DNA of 64,000 nucleotides, taken from positions 34,997-98,996 of the forward strand of contig JADLAX010000035.1 in NCBI GenBank assembly GCA_020848035.1, given 5' to 3'. Shown here one piece after another: positions 25,463 to 34,783 of this stretch (within the stretch, counting starts at the first letter, position 1; every line of letters begins with the position of its first letter). This DNA is from Anaerolineae bacterium (GTDB lineage Bacteria > Chloroflexota > Anaerolineae > Promineifilales > Promineifilaceae). The translations under genes and the position numbers were made by a program. The notes below the pieces were generated by a model, which was not told the origin of the DNA, ran no database searches, and saw only the letters and a program-made list of their open reading frames with translations.

Positions 25463-26550
25463 ATGAGGTAATGATGGGCGACTGGTTTGGGTAACAGTTC
25501 CAGGATGCGCTGGGCGTTGCGCTGCGCATCAAAATTTTGTTCAGCATGATGGCGGGCAGCCTGACCCAGCTGCCGCCGCAAATCAGGATTTTGCGCCAGT
25601 TGGTGCAGGCAGTTGGTGAGGGCGGTTACATTGCCAGGTTCAATGAGAAACCCGGTTTTATTGGGAATCACAATATCCAGCAGGCCGCCAACGGCCGTTG
25701 CCACCACCGGCAACCCCACCGCACTGGCTTCCACCGCTGCAATGCCAAACGCTTCTGCTTTGGTTGGTAATACAAAAATATCTGCGCTTTGATAGAGCGC
25801 GGTTAATTCTGGAGAATTGGGCAGCATATCGCTGTAAATTCTGACATTTTCGCCCATTTCAACAGGTGTTCGCGTAACAAGATGGAGCTCCGCGCTGTGA
25901 GCGGGAAGCGTTTTGAATGCCTCACACAAAACATCACCTCCCTTACGATAAAAATCGTTTCCCACAAATAGTATGCGCAAGGGACCCTCTCTATTGTACG
26001 CAGAAGGTGACCACTTTTCCAAGTCTACGCCAGGGGCAATCGTCACAATGCGTTCAGGCGGCACCTGGTAATCTTGAATAAGCGAGTTGCGTGTCCAAGT
26101 GGACCAGGGCACCAGCGTGGCCGCATTTTGCAAGACTCGCGTGTTGACGGCATGTTTGTACTTGCTCAGCAGCCCGCCATTTTCGCGTTGATGGCCATAG
26201 TATGGGGCCATTTGGTCGTACTGCACGGGAGTAATATCGGTGCTGAGAAGATAGTGACGCTGCTTCAATAGTTGATTGGCTAGAGCGGCGGGAACTTGTG
26301 TGTTAAAAAACAAGACGTCAGCCGGGGATTGGCGAAGGCCGGCGCGGACTTGCAGGTAGCCATAAATTGTGCCGCGTATGCTTTTGGGGAAGAGATTTAT
26401 CCAGTTTGGCGCGGCCGGTTTTGTGCTGGAATAGGTTATCGGTACCCAGGTGGTTTCAACACCAGGCACGCCATCGATAAAACCTCGCAGGTTTTCGTAG
26501 TATGCGCGATGGCCCAAATGCTGTTCCATCACGAAAGTCGCCCGAACCAT
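25459..26550 (-). CDS. GT4 family glycosyltransferase
   Basis: A 363-residue GT-B enzyme. It opens MVRATFVMEQHLGHRAYYEN, close to the start of the glycosyltransferase at 19818-20927, and the two align through TQVPAxLA, STDITPVQYDQMAPYYxH and VPWSTWTxNSLI. The donor site is seen in LRILFVGNDFYRKGGDVL, VLPTKAEAFGIAAVEASAVG and IPNKTGFLIEPGN. ATG at 26550 was chosen over one at 26616; AAAGG lies about 10 bases upstream. Both paralogues sit next to secreted lipoprotein genes, so they may belong to duplicated functional units. Specificity unknown. Confidence 0.86.
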   Translation of the reverse strand: MVRATFVMEQHLGHRAYYENLRGFIDGVPGVETTWVPITYSSTKPAAPNWINLFPKSIRGTIYGYLQVRAGLRQSPADVLFFNTQVPAALANQLLKQRHYLLSTDITPVQYDQMAPYYGHQRENGGLLSKYKHAVNTRVLQNAATLVPWSTWTRNSLIQDYQVPPERIVTIAPGVDLEKWSPSAYNREGPLRILFVGNDFYRKGGDVLCEAFKTLPAHSAELHLVTRTPVEMGENVRIYSDMLPNSPELTALYQSADIFVLPTKAEAFGIAAVEASAVGLPVVATAVGGLLDIVIPNKTGFLIEPGNVTALTNCLHQLAQNPDLRRQLGQAARHHAEQNFDAQRNAQRILELLPKPVAHHYLI

Positions 26551-26596
26551 TCTAAAATGCCTTTTGGTGTCATTGGAAGCAAATTTCTTGCCTGCT

Positions 26597-27133
26597 TCAC
26601 TGACTACGGGATGCAATATGAATTACTTTTGCCGGTATACCGACCACTGTTGCCCCTGCGGGTACGTCTTTAATCACAACGGCATTGGCCCCAATCACGG
26701 CATTGTCGCCGACGTGAATATCACCTAAAACGCGTGCCCCGGCACCAATAAAGACATTGTTGCCAATGCGGGGAAAGGCCCACTCGTTGCGCATGCCAAT
26801 GGTGACGCTGGCAATGATGCTGCAATTTTCCCCAATCTCCTCGGCCGCTATCACGGTGCCGATTGGGTGGGCAATATACAAACCGCCGCCAACCTTTGCG
26901 CCAACGATGATTTCTAAGCCAAAGAAGCGGTACAGGTAGCGCTGCACAAGACCGGGGAGCAGGGGGATTCGTTTTTTCTTGAACAGGGAACCTAAGCGGA
27001 ACCAAAACATTGCCCGTAGAGACATGTGCCGCCACATGAGAGCCAAAAGGGTGGTCATGGCGATTTCTGGGTGCGGATTACCACCTTGCAAGGTAAGCCA
27101 TCGTTGGGCGTCATGTCGAAATAGTTCAAACAT
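26597..27133 (-). CDS. Serine-acetyltransferase-like (CysE-type) LbH O-acetyltransferase
   Basis: A 178-residue protein. A helical N-terminus ([19 protein letters not shown]) is followed by hexapeptide repeats ([55 protein letters not shown]). This is the layout of CysE-type acetyltransferases that modify polysaccharides in capsule loci. The [12 protein letters not shown] segment contains the catalytic-type His. The start used is ATG 27133; upstream in-frame codons overlap the preceding GT2 gene. In this setting, transfer of acetyl groups to a glycan precursor is more likely than cysteine synthesis, but that is inference from context. Confidence 0.82.
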   Translation of the reverse strand: MFELFRHDAQRWLTLQGGNPHPEIAMTTLLALMWRHMSLRAMFWFRLGSLFKKKRIPLLPGLVQRYLYRFFGLEIIVGAKVGGGLYIAHPIGTVIAAEEIGENCSIIASVTIGMRNEWAFPRIGNNVFIGAGARVLGDIHVGDNAVIGANAVVIKDVPAGATVVGIPAKVIHIASRSQ

Positions 27134-27147
27134 TAGAAAATTATCCG

Positions 27148-28188
27148 TTAAGAGAGCGTTGATTGGGCCAGGGGATTTTCGGCAGGTGCGATGTTGTTGG
27201 GTGGTGTTCGCCGGTTGATGAGTTCTGAGAAAAACTTTTTGCGCCCGCCGTATTGGTCTGCTACCCCTTGGTAATATCTTAAGTTGTAGACGCCGCTGTA
27301 GGCTTTGTTGGCAAAATCCGGTCGATGTTGGGTGTGGCCGGCCTGGGCGGCTTTCAGCAGCAACTTTGTACAGGCCTGGGTGAGAAACGGCCGTGCCAAA
27401 CACAACCGGACCAGCCCTTGAATACCGGCATTCCGCTGGTAAAACTCTTGCCAGATGGCCGTTAGCAGCCAGAGCTGACCCTTTTGTTGAGCAAAAATGA
27501 CGTCGTTTACGCCGTATGAATACGGAATATCGAACCACGACGCAAAACTACGATGCGCATAGTGGTACCCAACCGCTTTTTCGTGGTAAACAAACTTTAG
27601 CCCGGCGGCGGCCAGTCGGTAGGCCAGTTCCACATCCTCGGCGCGCCGGAATTGCGTATCGAAGCCGCCCTGCTCCAGGAGACAGTGCCGGGGCAGCGAG
27701 GTGTTGCCGGTGAAAAACTGCCGCGCTGTAGGTTCCCACTTCTGTTCACGCATGGCGGAATACTGCTTTTCCAACATGGCTTGTTCCCACTGCACCCAGG
27801 GCGACATGTCAAAATCAGCAGGGGTCAGCATAGGTCCTAAAACCGCAACTTCCCTGCCTTGTGCCTGGTGGGTTGCCAAGTGCTCGGCGATCAGGCGCGG
27901 TGTGGGAAACACGTCATCATCTAAAAACAAGATCAGCTCGCCCTGGGCCTGACGGATGCCGTTGTTGCGGGCAGCGGCCGCGCCGCCATTTTGTTGGAGT
28001 ACGGGAACGAGCTGGAGGGTGGTATTTACCGTTTGCAAAAACGCGTTTGTTTCATCGGTAGAGCCGTCAGAAATGACAATTACCTCAAAGTCGGCGAGGG
28101 AGACGTCTTGCTGTAGTTCCAGGCCGGACAGCACTCGTTTGAGTGATTCCAGGCGATTGTAGGTGGGTACGACAAGACTAATTTTCAT
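27148..28188 (-). CDS. GT2 family glycosyltransferase
   Basis: A 346-residue GT-A enzyme. It begins [20 protein letters not shown], has the first Asp-rich site [12 protein letters not shown] and the DxD-like metal site [13 protein letters not shown], followed by [17 protein letters not shown] and [13 protein letters not shown]. All are standard GT2 motifs. The C-terminal 100 residues carry amphipathic stretches that could attach it to the membrane. Its ATG overlaps the stop of the upstream acetyltransferase (ATGA). The sugar added is unknown. Confidence 0.87.
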   Translation of the reverse strand: MKISLVVPTYNRLESLKRVLSGLELQQDVSLADFEVIVISDGSTDETNAFLQTVNTTLQLVPVLQQNGGAAAARNNGIRQAQGELILFLDDDVFPTPRLIAEHLATHQAQGREVAVLGPMLTPADFDMSPWVQWEQAMLEKQYSAMREQKWEPTARQFFTGNTSLPRHCLLEQGGFDTQFRRAEDVELAYRLAAAGLKFVYHEKAVGYHYAHRSFASWFDIPYSYGVNDVIFAQQKGQLWLLTAIWQEFYQRNAGIQGLVRLCLARPFLTQACTKLLLKAAQAGHTQHRPDFANKAYSGVYNLRYYQGVADQYGGRKKFFSELINRRTPPNNIAPAENPLAQSTLS

Positions 28189-28721
28189 AATTCTCTGATG
28201 ACTTTGGCGGGCATCCCGGCCGCGAGTGAGCGGGGGGGGATATCCCGGTTGACGATGCTGCCCGCGCCGATGACGCTGCCTGCCCCAATGGTGACGCCGC
28301 GCAGGACAACAACCCGTGCGCCTAACCAGACATTTTCTTCCAAAATTATGGGCGCAGATTCTGGCATTTCGTGTCGCCGCTCGGGTTCCAGGTGGTGGAA
28401 ATCGTTGTCGATGAGGATGGCATAGGTGCCAATATTGCAGTTGGGGCCAATGTGGACCTGTTTGGTGGCCCCAATTGAGCAGCCATAATTGATATAGGTG
28501 CTGGCGCCAATTTTTAATTCGGCGCCGGGGCCGACGGCAATTTCAAGCGGTACAAAGCGCCCGACCAGCCGCACGCGATCTTCGACAATGAGTGAGCCCT
28601 GGTTGTTTACGGCCGCTTTTCCCCAGAGCCGCACGCGCCGCCCCAGGTGGGTAGCGTGGCGGAAATACCAGTGGGCACTTAATACGGCCGTTACATTTGC
28701 AATCGTATCTTTTACCATCAC
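28185..28721 (-). CDS. LbH acyltransferase (maltose/galactoside O-acetyltransferase-like)
   Basis: A 178-residue left-handed beta-helix protein. Repeated hexapeptides include IGASTYINYGCSIGATKQVH and IGPNCNIGTYAILIDNDFHH, followed by ILEENVWLGARVVVLRGVTI and AGSVIGAGSIVNRDIPPRS. The His in DNDFHHL is in the usual catalytic place for WbbJ/Maa-type acetyltransferases. It overlaps the next GT2 gene and lies 1 base from the preceding acyltransferase, within a tight run of three acyltransferase genes and one GT2. It probably decorates the repeat unit with acetyl groups. Confidence 0.83.
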   Translation of the reverse strand: MMVKDTIANVTAVLSAHWYFRHATHLGRRVRLWGKAAVNNQGSLIVEDRVRLVGRFVPLEIAVGPGAELKIGASTYINYGCSIGATKQVHIGPNCNIGTYAILIDNDFHHLEPERRHEMPESAPIILEENVWLGARVVVLRGVTIGAGSVIGAGSIVNRDIPPRSLAAGMPAKVIREL

Positions 28722-28722
28722 C

Positions 28723-29286
28723 CTAACGTTCGCTGCTCAACTTAATTGATGAGATTTCTTTTGCCGGAACCCCACCGACCACGGTATGCGGTGCCACATT
28801 TTTCACAACAACGGCACCAGCGGCCACCACGGCCCCTTCGCCAATCGTGACGCCAGGCAAAACCATACACCGTGCGCCAAGCCAGGCACCTTGTTTAATG
28901 TGAATGGGCTGAGGTGCAAGCGGTCCCAGGCGAAAATCGGCAGGGCCAATGTCGTGACCCCCGGTGATGAGCATTACCTGTGGGCCAAGCACCACGTTAT
29001 CTTCAATCGAGATGGCCGCAGCCAGATCGAAAAAACATTGGATGTTAAACATGGCTTGGTGTCCAATGGTTAACTTCTGGTGCACTTTCCCCGTGCCAAT
29101 TATGGTGGGCAGCCCCCAAAAACAGACACGTTGGCCGATGTTAAACCCCAGCCAGCGCAGCACCATTGCACGAATGCGGTTGCCAACAAAGTTAGGAAAA
29201 GGTGCCAAAACCCACTGAGCGAGCAGCCACCGGGTACTCGGTATCTTAAATTCCTGGCTCAGTTGATGCACGATACTGCCTGACAT
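28723..29286 (-). CDS. LbH O-acetyltransferase (WcaF/colanic-acid-type)
   Basis: A 187-residue hexapeptide-repeat transferase. FPNFVGNRIRAMVLRWLGF at the start is typical of WcaF/NodL-like capsule acetyltransferases. The beta-helix part has IGTGKVHQKLTIGHQAMFNI, VLGPQVMLITGGHDI with the likely catalytic His, and VVAAGAVVVKNVAPHTVVGG near the end. ATG 29286 is preceded by CCGGAG at about 6 bases, which favours it over an ATG at 29334 that would run into the upstream gene. Acetyl transfer to the exopolysaccharide is inferred from neighbours. Confidence 0.82.
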   Translation of the reverse strand: MSGSIVHQLSQEFKIPSTRWLLAQWVLAPFPNFVGNRIRAMVLRWLGFNIGQRVCFWGLPTIIGTGKVHQKLTIGHQAMFNIQCFFDLAAAISIEDNVVLGPQVMLITGGHDIGPADFRLGPLAPQPIHIKQGAWLGARCMVLPGVTIGEGAVVAAGAVVVKNVAPHTVVGGVPAKEISSIKLSSER

Positions 29287-29323
29287 TGTTTGCTCCGGTG
29301 CTGCATGAAGTGGCGGCGGCGTG

Positions 29324-30865
29324 TTACCTGCCAACAGGGTCCTGCTGCCAGGGCCAACGCTTTTGCGGTTGTGGTTCTGGACGGGCGATTACCCGCTCCA
29401 CGGCCCCTAACATACCCATTGTCATGCCCACATAGACCATGCTTTGGGTGTCCCAGGAGATGTCGACATAGGCATATATAAAGTGCATGAGGATATAAAG
29501 GGTGGCGGTTAAAGCCACGGCACCCATCGGATCTTTGTGCATTTGCAGGAGGGTTCGCGAACCCAACATGATGGATTTGCCGACCAGATAAAGCATAGCG
29601 ACAAACCCACCCACGCCTGCTTTTAACCATATCCAGATGATTGAGTTGTGCGGTAAATATTCCCACCACTCAAAAAAGCTAATGTCGGCCATCTCCCACA
29701 CGATATAAAATTTTTGGCCAAAACCCACCCCGGTTAACGGCCGTTGATGAATGGTAAACCCCGTGTTCAGGTTCTCAATTTGCCGGTAAATGTTAGATGA
29801 TTGATCGGCTTCGTTGGCCTGATCTTCGGCAATTACCGATTTAACAGCCTGTGCTGGCTGCCCCAACGCACTCCCGCTGTTCCAGAAGGCCCCTAAATAC
29901 AAAACACCAATCACAACGGCCGTTGGCACAATCAGCCAAAACGCCCGACGGTTTTCTTTGTAAAGAAAAATAGTTATCAACCCCAACGCAACGATAAGCG
30001 TCACAAAAGCGGCACGCCGTTGGGTTGCCAGGTAGGTCAGAAGAACAGGCGGAATCATCAGCGGCAAAAGAATCCGTTTGCTGATGGTCTCCCGGTAAAG
30101 CCATGCCGCCAGCATATAAACAAAAAACGAATTCATGTGAATGGCGGCCGAATGATCGGTAATCGCTTCTACACCCGCCAGACTGCCCCGCAGCGTAACC
30201 AAAAAATAGTAGCTGCCAATAAGGCCTTCAATAAACAAAGCCACCATCGCGAACCACAGCGCATTGTGGAAATGTTTCCGCTCTGTAAGCAGATTGCTGG
30301 CCAAAATAAGCATGGCAACCATGTAAAAAATGGCTCTGGATTCCCACAAGGCGATATTTACATTTCCCCCTGTGCCAATGCCATACACCAGCCCAAAGCC
30401 CATAAAGGCAATAAATACCAACGCTGGCCAAAACAGCTCGCATTGGTAAAAGGTAACTTTACGCTGCATAGCGCCGCGACCAAGCCAGGAAACGAAGATA
30501 AAAAGGATGTAGGTTTCCAGGGGGCTCACGACCAGAGCATCATGAAGATAGAGGAGCGATTCGCTGCTGGAAAAGTTTTTGGTAAAGGGAAGAGAATACG
30601 TCAGCGTGCCATCCCCTATTAGCGAGAGGAATATCAGCAAATAGATGCCGTACCGTGGCTGAAGAAAAATGGTCAAAACGCCTGCCAAATAAACAACCCA
30701 GGCAATATGAGAGGCTGTTGGGCCAGATTGCAACATGAGCAACCCAAATATACCGCCCAAAAACATGACAGCAGCAAACCACAACGCATAAGACAGATTG
30801 GTACGTCTTTGTCGTGAGTTCGCCGAAATCAGGCGATTGGTGTAGATAGAATCCAGGAGTTGCAT
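29324..30865 (-). CDS. O-antigen ligase / Wzy-like polymerase family membrane protein
   Basis: A 513-residue polytopic protein with about a dozen hydrophobic segments. The large periplasm-facing loop near the C-terminus has the Wzy_C/WaaL pattern: RPLTGVGFGQKFYIVW, then LPHNSIIWIWLKAGVGGFVA with the conserved HN pair. WaaL-type proteins ligate, and Wzy-type proteins polymerise, undecaprenyl-linked glycans outside the membrane. Given the flippase and Wzz-like genes nearby, polymerase is the likelier role. ATG 30865 (MQLLDSIYTNRL) was chosen because upstream in-frame codons overlap the small membrane gene at 30909-31052. Confidence in the family is good; ligase versus polymerase is open. Confidence 0.83.
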   Translation of the reverse strand: MQLLDSIYTNRLISANSRQRRTNLSYALWFAAVMFLGGIFGLLMLQSGPTASHIAWVVYLAGVLTIFLQPRYGIYLLIFLSLIGDGTLTYSLPFTKNFSSSESLLYLHDALVVSPLETYILFIFVSWLGRGAMQRKVTFYQCELFWPALVFIAFMGFGLVYGIGTGGNVNIALWESRAIFYMVAMLILASNLLTERKHFHNALWFAMVALFIEGLIGSYYFLVTLRGSLAGVEAITDHSAAIHMNSFFVYMLAAWLYRETISKRILLPLMIPPVLLTYLATQRRAAFVTLIVALGLITIFLYKENRRAFWLIVPTAVVIGVLYLGAFWNSGSALGQPAQAVKSVIAEDQANEADQSSNIYRQIENLNTGFTIHQRPLTGVGFGQKFYIVWEMADISFFEWWEYLPHNSIIWIWLKAGVGGFVAMLYLVGKSIMLGSRTLLQMHKDPMGAVALTATLYILMHFIYAYVDISWDTQSMVYVGMTMGMLGAVERVIARPEPQPQKRWPWQQDPVGR

Positions 30866-30908
30866 AAGTCCAAAAATATTCAGTACCGGCCCCTTTGACA
30901 GTTCAAAG

Positions 30909-31052
30909 TTAGAGCTGGTCCAGGAAGTAGTAAGCAAAGGCCATAAATAAGCACAAGGCCAACAGCAGCTTGGAGCGATGAGCCGGGTTAACCCGCCATA
31001 ACACAACGCCGCCAACAAAACAAAGCAACGTAAAACCAATAAAAAGCGTCAT
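30909..31052 (-). CDS. Tiny membrane protein, 47 residues
   Basis: A short frame from ATG 31052 to TAA 30909 encodes 47 residues with two hydrophobic segments (LFIGFTLLCFVGGVVLW and LLLALCLFMAFAYYFL) separated by a short basic loop (RVNPAHRSK). It fills the gap between the degenerate BY-kinase gene and the O-antigen-ligase-like gene on the same strand, 43 bases before the latter's start. A weak purine stretch (GAAAG) lies upstream. The hydropathy pattern is that of a helical hairpin, which supports a real gene. No family was recognised. It could be an accessory subunit of the polymerase or the Wzz complex. Confidence 0.55.
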   Translation of the reverse strand: MTLFIGFTLLCFVGGVVLWRVNPAHRSKLLLALCLFMAFAYYFLDQL

Positions 31053-31104
31053 GATTCAGTCGTTGGTAATTCTTTCAGGGATACTCAGATGCCCGAAGTG
31101 ATCC

Positions 31105-31830
31105 CTATTTCATCGGGATGTACTTCAGGATTTTTTCTGGTGTGTTTAGCTGCACACGATTCAGAATTACACCGAGTATTTTGATGTGGGCAACTTCATC
31201 CAGGGCCAGGCCAATATCTTCCATGGTGGTAACGCCTTGCTGAATGACCACGCAGCAAGTGTCGGCCAGCGACGCCAGGGGAATTGCATCGCTGGTGGAT
31301 TGAATGGCCGGAATGTCTAATATCAGGTGGTCGTACTGGTTGGACAGCTCATCGAGAACTTCTTTTAAGGCGCTGCTGCGAGCCATTACCGGGCGAAGCT
31401 GCCGGGGAATGTTGCCTGCCGGTACCATAACCAGGTTAGACCATCCCGATGGCGCAGTGACTTCAGCCAATGTGGCCTCGCCAGAAATAACGCCAGCCAG
31501 GCCGGGGTTATCGACGGCGACCATTTCAGTTGGCGATGGCCACCACCAGTTCATATCGACAATGCACACTTTTTGGGTGGTGTCGTGGGCCAGGGTGGTG
31601 GCCAGGGCGCGTGAAATGTAGGTTACGCCTTCCTGGCGCAGCGCCGAAACAATTGCCAACCGCCGGGGGAATTCCCCACTCCGGTTCATGCGATTGATCA
31701 AGGCGCGCATGTTATCGATCGTGGTGTCTGGGAATTGATAAACCGGTGTCCCATCACCCATTGGCAGGATCAGGTCTGGCATGGTCTCAACTACTTTATT
31801 TTTGCGTTGCCGTAACAGCTTCATTTCCAT
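31105..31830 (-). CDS. BY-kinase-like (CpsD/CapB-type) P-loop protein with degenerate Walker A
   Basis: A 241-residue protein matching the cytoplasmic half of bacterial tyrosine kinases: an N-terminal FPDTTIDNMRALINRM segment, LAIVSALRQEGVTYISRALA at the P-loop, VCIVDMNWWWPSP at Walker A' and HLILDIPAIQSTSDA at Walker B. Family members normally read PGEGKTT at the P-loop. Here RQEGVTY lacks the catalytic Lys and the following Thr/Ser pair is altered. The C-terminal Tyr cluster is reduced to one Tyr (ILKYIPMK). It is 27 bases downstream of the Wzz-like gene, the usual partner. It may be a pseudokinase that still binds Wzz. The ATG has CGGAG at good spacing. Confidence 0.8.
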   Translation of the reverse strand: MEMKLLRQRKNKVVETMPDLILPMGDGTPVYQFPDTTIDNMRALINRMNRSGEFPRRLAIVSALRQEGVTYISRALATTLAHDTTQKVCIVDMNWWWPSPTEMVAVDNPGLAGVISGEATLAEVTAPSGWSNLVMVPAGNIPRQLRPVMARSSALKEVLDELSNQYDHLILDIPAIQSTSDAIPLASLADTCCVVIQQGVTTMEDIGLALDEVAHIKILGVILNRVQLNTPEKILKYIPMK

Positions 31831-31857
31831 AACTCCGAGGTTGAACCAGCCAACCGT

Positions 31858-33003
31858 TTAATGAACGGCCGCATCTGCCATGTCCAGTTTCTTGTTGATG
31901 ACTTTTCGCGATTTGAACTCTTCCACGGCTTGAACCTGCGGTTGTGCCGATGGTTCTATGCCAACCGATGAGGCAGTTTCTTCCGCAGCGGGTTTGACGG
32001 CCGGTTGACGATCTGTGCTGGCAGGCGGTATCTTGACTTCGGGCACCATGGTCAACACGGGCAGCTCTAAACGATTGATCACGTCGATGGGGAAGCGGAA
32101 GCTGCGGTCAATGAGCGCCACGCCCACAATTAACCCGGCGCTTAAGAAGACACCAATGACCGTGAAAATGCCGCCAGACAACGCCATTTTGCGCAGAGAC
32201 GTATCTGGTTTTTCGGGCACGGTGGGCGCATCAATGAGAAAATAGGTTTGCCGTGCGTCACTTTCAATTTGGGCCATGGCCAGCCGCGTTTCTTCTTCTT
32301 TATCCAGCGCTGTGGCGTATCTAGAGGCGGCCAGGTCTATTTCACCCTGTAGGCGACTGATTTCCATGGTCTCGTCGGCGGGACGATCGCCACGCAGGGG
32401 AACTGGGTGGGCGGCCACATAGCTCCGCATTGCATCCCGCGCCGCCGCCAAATCAACGGAGTAGGTTTCGATCAGGTCAGCAAAAAACGATTGAGCAACT
32501 TCACTTTCAGCCAGATCGGCGTTCACGCGCCATTGCAGGTAGCCTTCAATTACGGCCGTAACAATCTGATAAGCCACCTCAGGATCTTCATGAACGGCAT
32601 TCACTTGCAACTGGTTGTTGCCCAAGGGCGTGGGCCAAACATTATTTCGCGTTTCGGCAATGAGCGTGTCGACCACAGGTGAACCCTGGTCCATCTGCTC
32701 CTCTAGAGAAGTGCGCTGAATGATGGCTCGAACGAAGGCGTCGGTTTGCAGCAGCTCGCTGATTTCCTGGTTCACCGATTCTGCCGGGGTTGTCCACCAC
32801 GAAACCCCCGATTCACGAAGATCTGTTAAGGAGGCCAGGTACGATTGGGTTTCGACGTAAAGCACGCCTTTGGCTGTATAGGTGGGTTTGGTTAACAATA
32901 CAAAAACGGCACCCAGTGCAGTCATCAAAACAATGGGCAGTAAATACAGCCAACGGTGGCGGAAATAACTTTCTAGAATGCGAAGAATGACGAGACGAAC
33001 CAT
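31858..33003 (-). CDS. Wzz/CapA-type chain-length or co-polymerase protein
   Basis: A 381-residue protein. An N-terminal transmembrane helix (about 18-37) is preceded by basic residues and followed by YTAKGVLYVETQ, the start of the Wzz domain. An extracytoplasmic helical region (about 50-270) has a long coiled-coil-like stretch around 165-250. A second helix (about 272-298) comes after TVPEKPDTSLRKMALSG, which contains the Pro-rich Wzz motif. A cytoplasmic tail of about 80 residues follows. Such proteins set polymer length and activate the BY-kinase partner, here the degenerate one directly downstream. GGAGAA lies close to the ATG. Confidence 0.85.
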   Translation of the reverse strand: MVRLVILRILESYFRHRWLYLLPIVLMTALGAVFVLLTKPTYTAKGVLYVETQSYLASLTDLRESGVSWWTTPAESVNQEISELLQTDAFVRAIIQRTSLEEQMDQGSPVVDTLIAETRNNVWPTPLGNNQLQVNAVHEDPEVAYQIVTAVIEGYLQWRVNADLAESEVAQSFFADLIETYSVDLAAARDAMRSYVAAHPVPLRGDRPADETMEISRLQGEIDLAASRYATALDKEEETRLAMAQIESDARQTYFLIDAPTVPEKPDTSLRKMALSGGIFTVIGVFLSAGLIVGVALIDRSFRFPIDVINRLELPVLTMVPEVKIPPASTDRQPAVKPAAEETASSVGIEPSAQPQVQAVEEFKSRKVINKKLDMADAAVH

Positions 33004-33230
33004 GATTTCTCCAAAATCTTCTACGAGCGCTCAGGTAACTGGCCGAAAGTTTTTAAAACAAATGAGCGGGGAATGAGCCAATTACTTGAGAATACCGCAG
33101 CAAATTTGCGCGTTTTCTGCGAAAAACTTCGTGACGCTTACTTAATTGGATACGATACTTTTACAAAACCGCTAAATTTCGAAAATGATAAATCTTAAAG
33201 TGTGCTGCCTTCGTTCACCCGGACCCGAAA

Positions 33231-34730
33231 TTACTCCAGAGGGGTACCAACCGGCTGCACGCGATTTGAGCCAATTTTATGGAGAACACCTTTCGATACG
33301 TATTTCAAAATTTGCCATGTCTCTGGTGATACCAACCGGAACAGCATGACACAGACGAGATAGACGACGGCACCGACCAGAATGGGGATTAAGAAGAAAC
33401 TGCTGCGTAACTGCCATACGGCGGCAAACATAATGCCTCCAGCCAGTAAGGTACGGGCGGCGTAAGAGAGATTGGCGATCCCCAGTGTCCCTTTGGGCAG
33501 CAGCCGTACGGCCTCAACCAGCATATACGCTTCCGTGACCACAAACGCGATGGCCCCGCCAATGGCCCCATTGTTAAACGTGCTCTGGCACCAGGGCACC
33601 AGCACAAGGTCCAGAGGAATGGAAACGACCGTGGCGATAATGATGACGCGGGTCCAGGGTTTTTGGCGATCGGTTGAGATGAGGAAGCTGCCCAAGAGGA
33701 TATTTTGGTAAGTTAGAATGAGAACAAGGCCAAACACCTTGAGAATTGGGGCGCTTTCGGCAAAGTCAGAGCCAAAAACGAGGGCGATTAACGAGTCTGA
33801 AATAGCAACCAGCCCAAACCCAATTGGAACGGCCGCTAGCAGCAAGAGGTCGAAGCTTAACCGCGAAACATTGTTAATTCTTTCGGAACCTTCGCTGTGC
33901 ATCCGCGATAGGGCCGGAAAGACGGCGGCCATAAAGACGGTTGGAATGAACAGGAGAGTCGAAAACAGCCGGTCAGCTGCGCCATACCAGCCAAGCGCTT
34001 CTTCTGAAACAAGGAGAGAGATAATGACAATATCGACTTGGGTGTAAAAGACGAGGAACCCATTAATGAGGAAAAAGGGGAAACTGGCTATTAGTATTTT
34101 TTTGGCTAAAGAGATCTCAAAAGGTTTGAAGTGCAGCTGCCCAATGCGGCGTAACGCCGAGAGCTGGGTAACAAGGCTAACAAAACTGCCCAGAATGCTG
34201 ACGAAGGCAACGGCCGTAACCCCATACCCCAACACCAACAAAATAATACTTACCAGGGTCGCAACCCCCTTGGCCGCAATGTCACTCAGCGATACAAATT
34301 CCATGCGCTCCAGGCCATTCAATATTGCCCGGCAGGAGAGCGACAACTGACCAATAAACGTGGCCGCCCCAATAATGGCAATGATAAGGAGCGTGTCGTC
34401 TGGATAATTGGCAAACCGCGTGTATAAAGTCATACCGCCTGCACCCAGAACAAACAATAGAATTTGCAGCGTAACGCTGGCACTAAACAGCTGGTTTACT
34501 TTTTCGGGTGCCCGGGCGATCTCCTTGGTCATGTAGGTGTCCATGCCAAAGCTGACCACAATACTGACAATCGCCCATAAGGAAGATGCCAACTGGAACT
34601 TGCCCACTCCCACCGCCCCCAGGTAACGAGGCAAAAAGATCATCAAAACCAGCGCCATGCCCCAGGTGATGAGCTGTGACAGCATCAATACACTGGCATT
34701 TTTTGTGATAGTTTTTACGTTATTGTTCAT
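33231..34730 (-). CDS. Wzx-like lipid-linked oligosaccharide flippase (MVF/PST superfamily)
   Basis: A 499-residue protein with about 12-14 hydrophobic helices. The N-terminal ITKNASVLMLSQLITWGMAL and PRYLGAVGVGKFQLASSLWA match polysaccharide-export flippases of the MOP superfamily. LFIPTVFMAAVFPALSRMH in the middle is the second conserved region. It would carry undecaprenyl-linked repeat units across the membrane for the polymerase encoded downstream. A 227-base gap without a gene separates it from the Wzz-like gene. Confidence 0.87.
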   Translation of the reverse strand: MNNNVKTITKNASVLMLSQLITWGMALVLMIFLPRYLGAVGVGKFQLASSLWAIVSIVVSFGMDTYMTKEIARAPEKVNQLFSASVTLQILLFVLGAGGMTLYTRFANYPDDTLLIIAIIGAATFIGQLSLSCRAILNGLERMEFVSLSDIAAKGVATLVSIILLVLGYGVTAVAFVSILGSFVSLVTQLSALRRIGQLHFKPFEISLAKKILIASFPFFLINGFLVFYTQVDIVIISLLVSEEALGWYGAADRLFSTLLFIPTVFMAAVFPALSRMHSEGSERINNVSRLSFDLLLLAAVPIGFGLVAISDSLIALVFGSDFAESAPILKVFGLVLILTYQNILLGSFLISTDRQKPWTRVIIIATVVSIPLDLVLVPWCQSTFNNGAIGGAIAFVVTEAYMLVEAVRLLPKGTLGIANLSYAARTLLAGGIMFAAVWQLRSSFFLIPILVGAVVYLVCVMLFRLVSPETWQILKYVSKGVLHKIGSNRVQPVGTPLE

Positions 34731-34783
34731 CTAACATCCGTTTAATCTTGATTCTGCACAGCATTCGGCAGCAGCGCTTTTTG

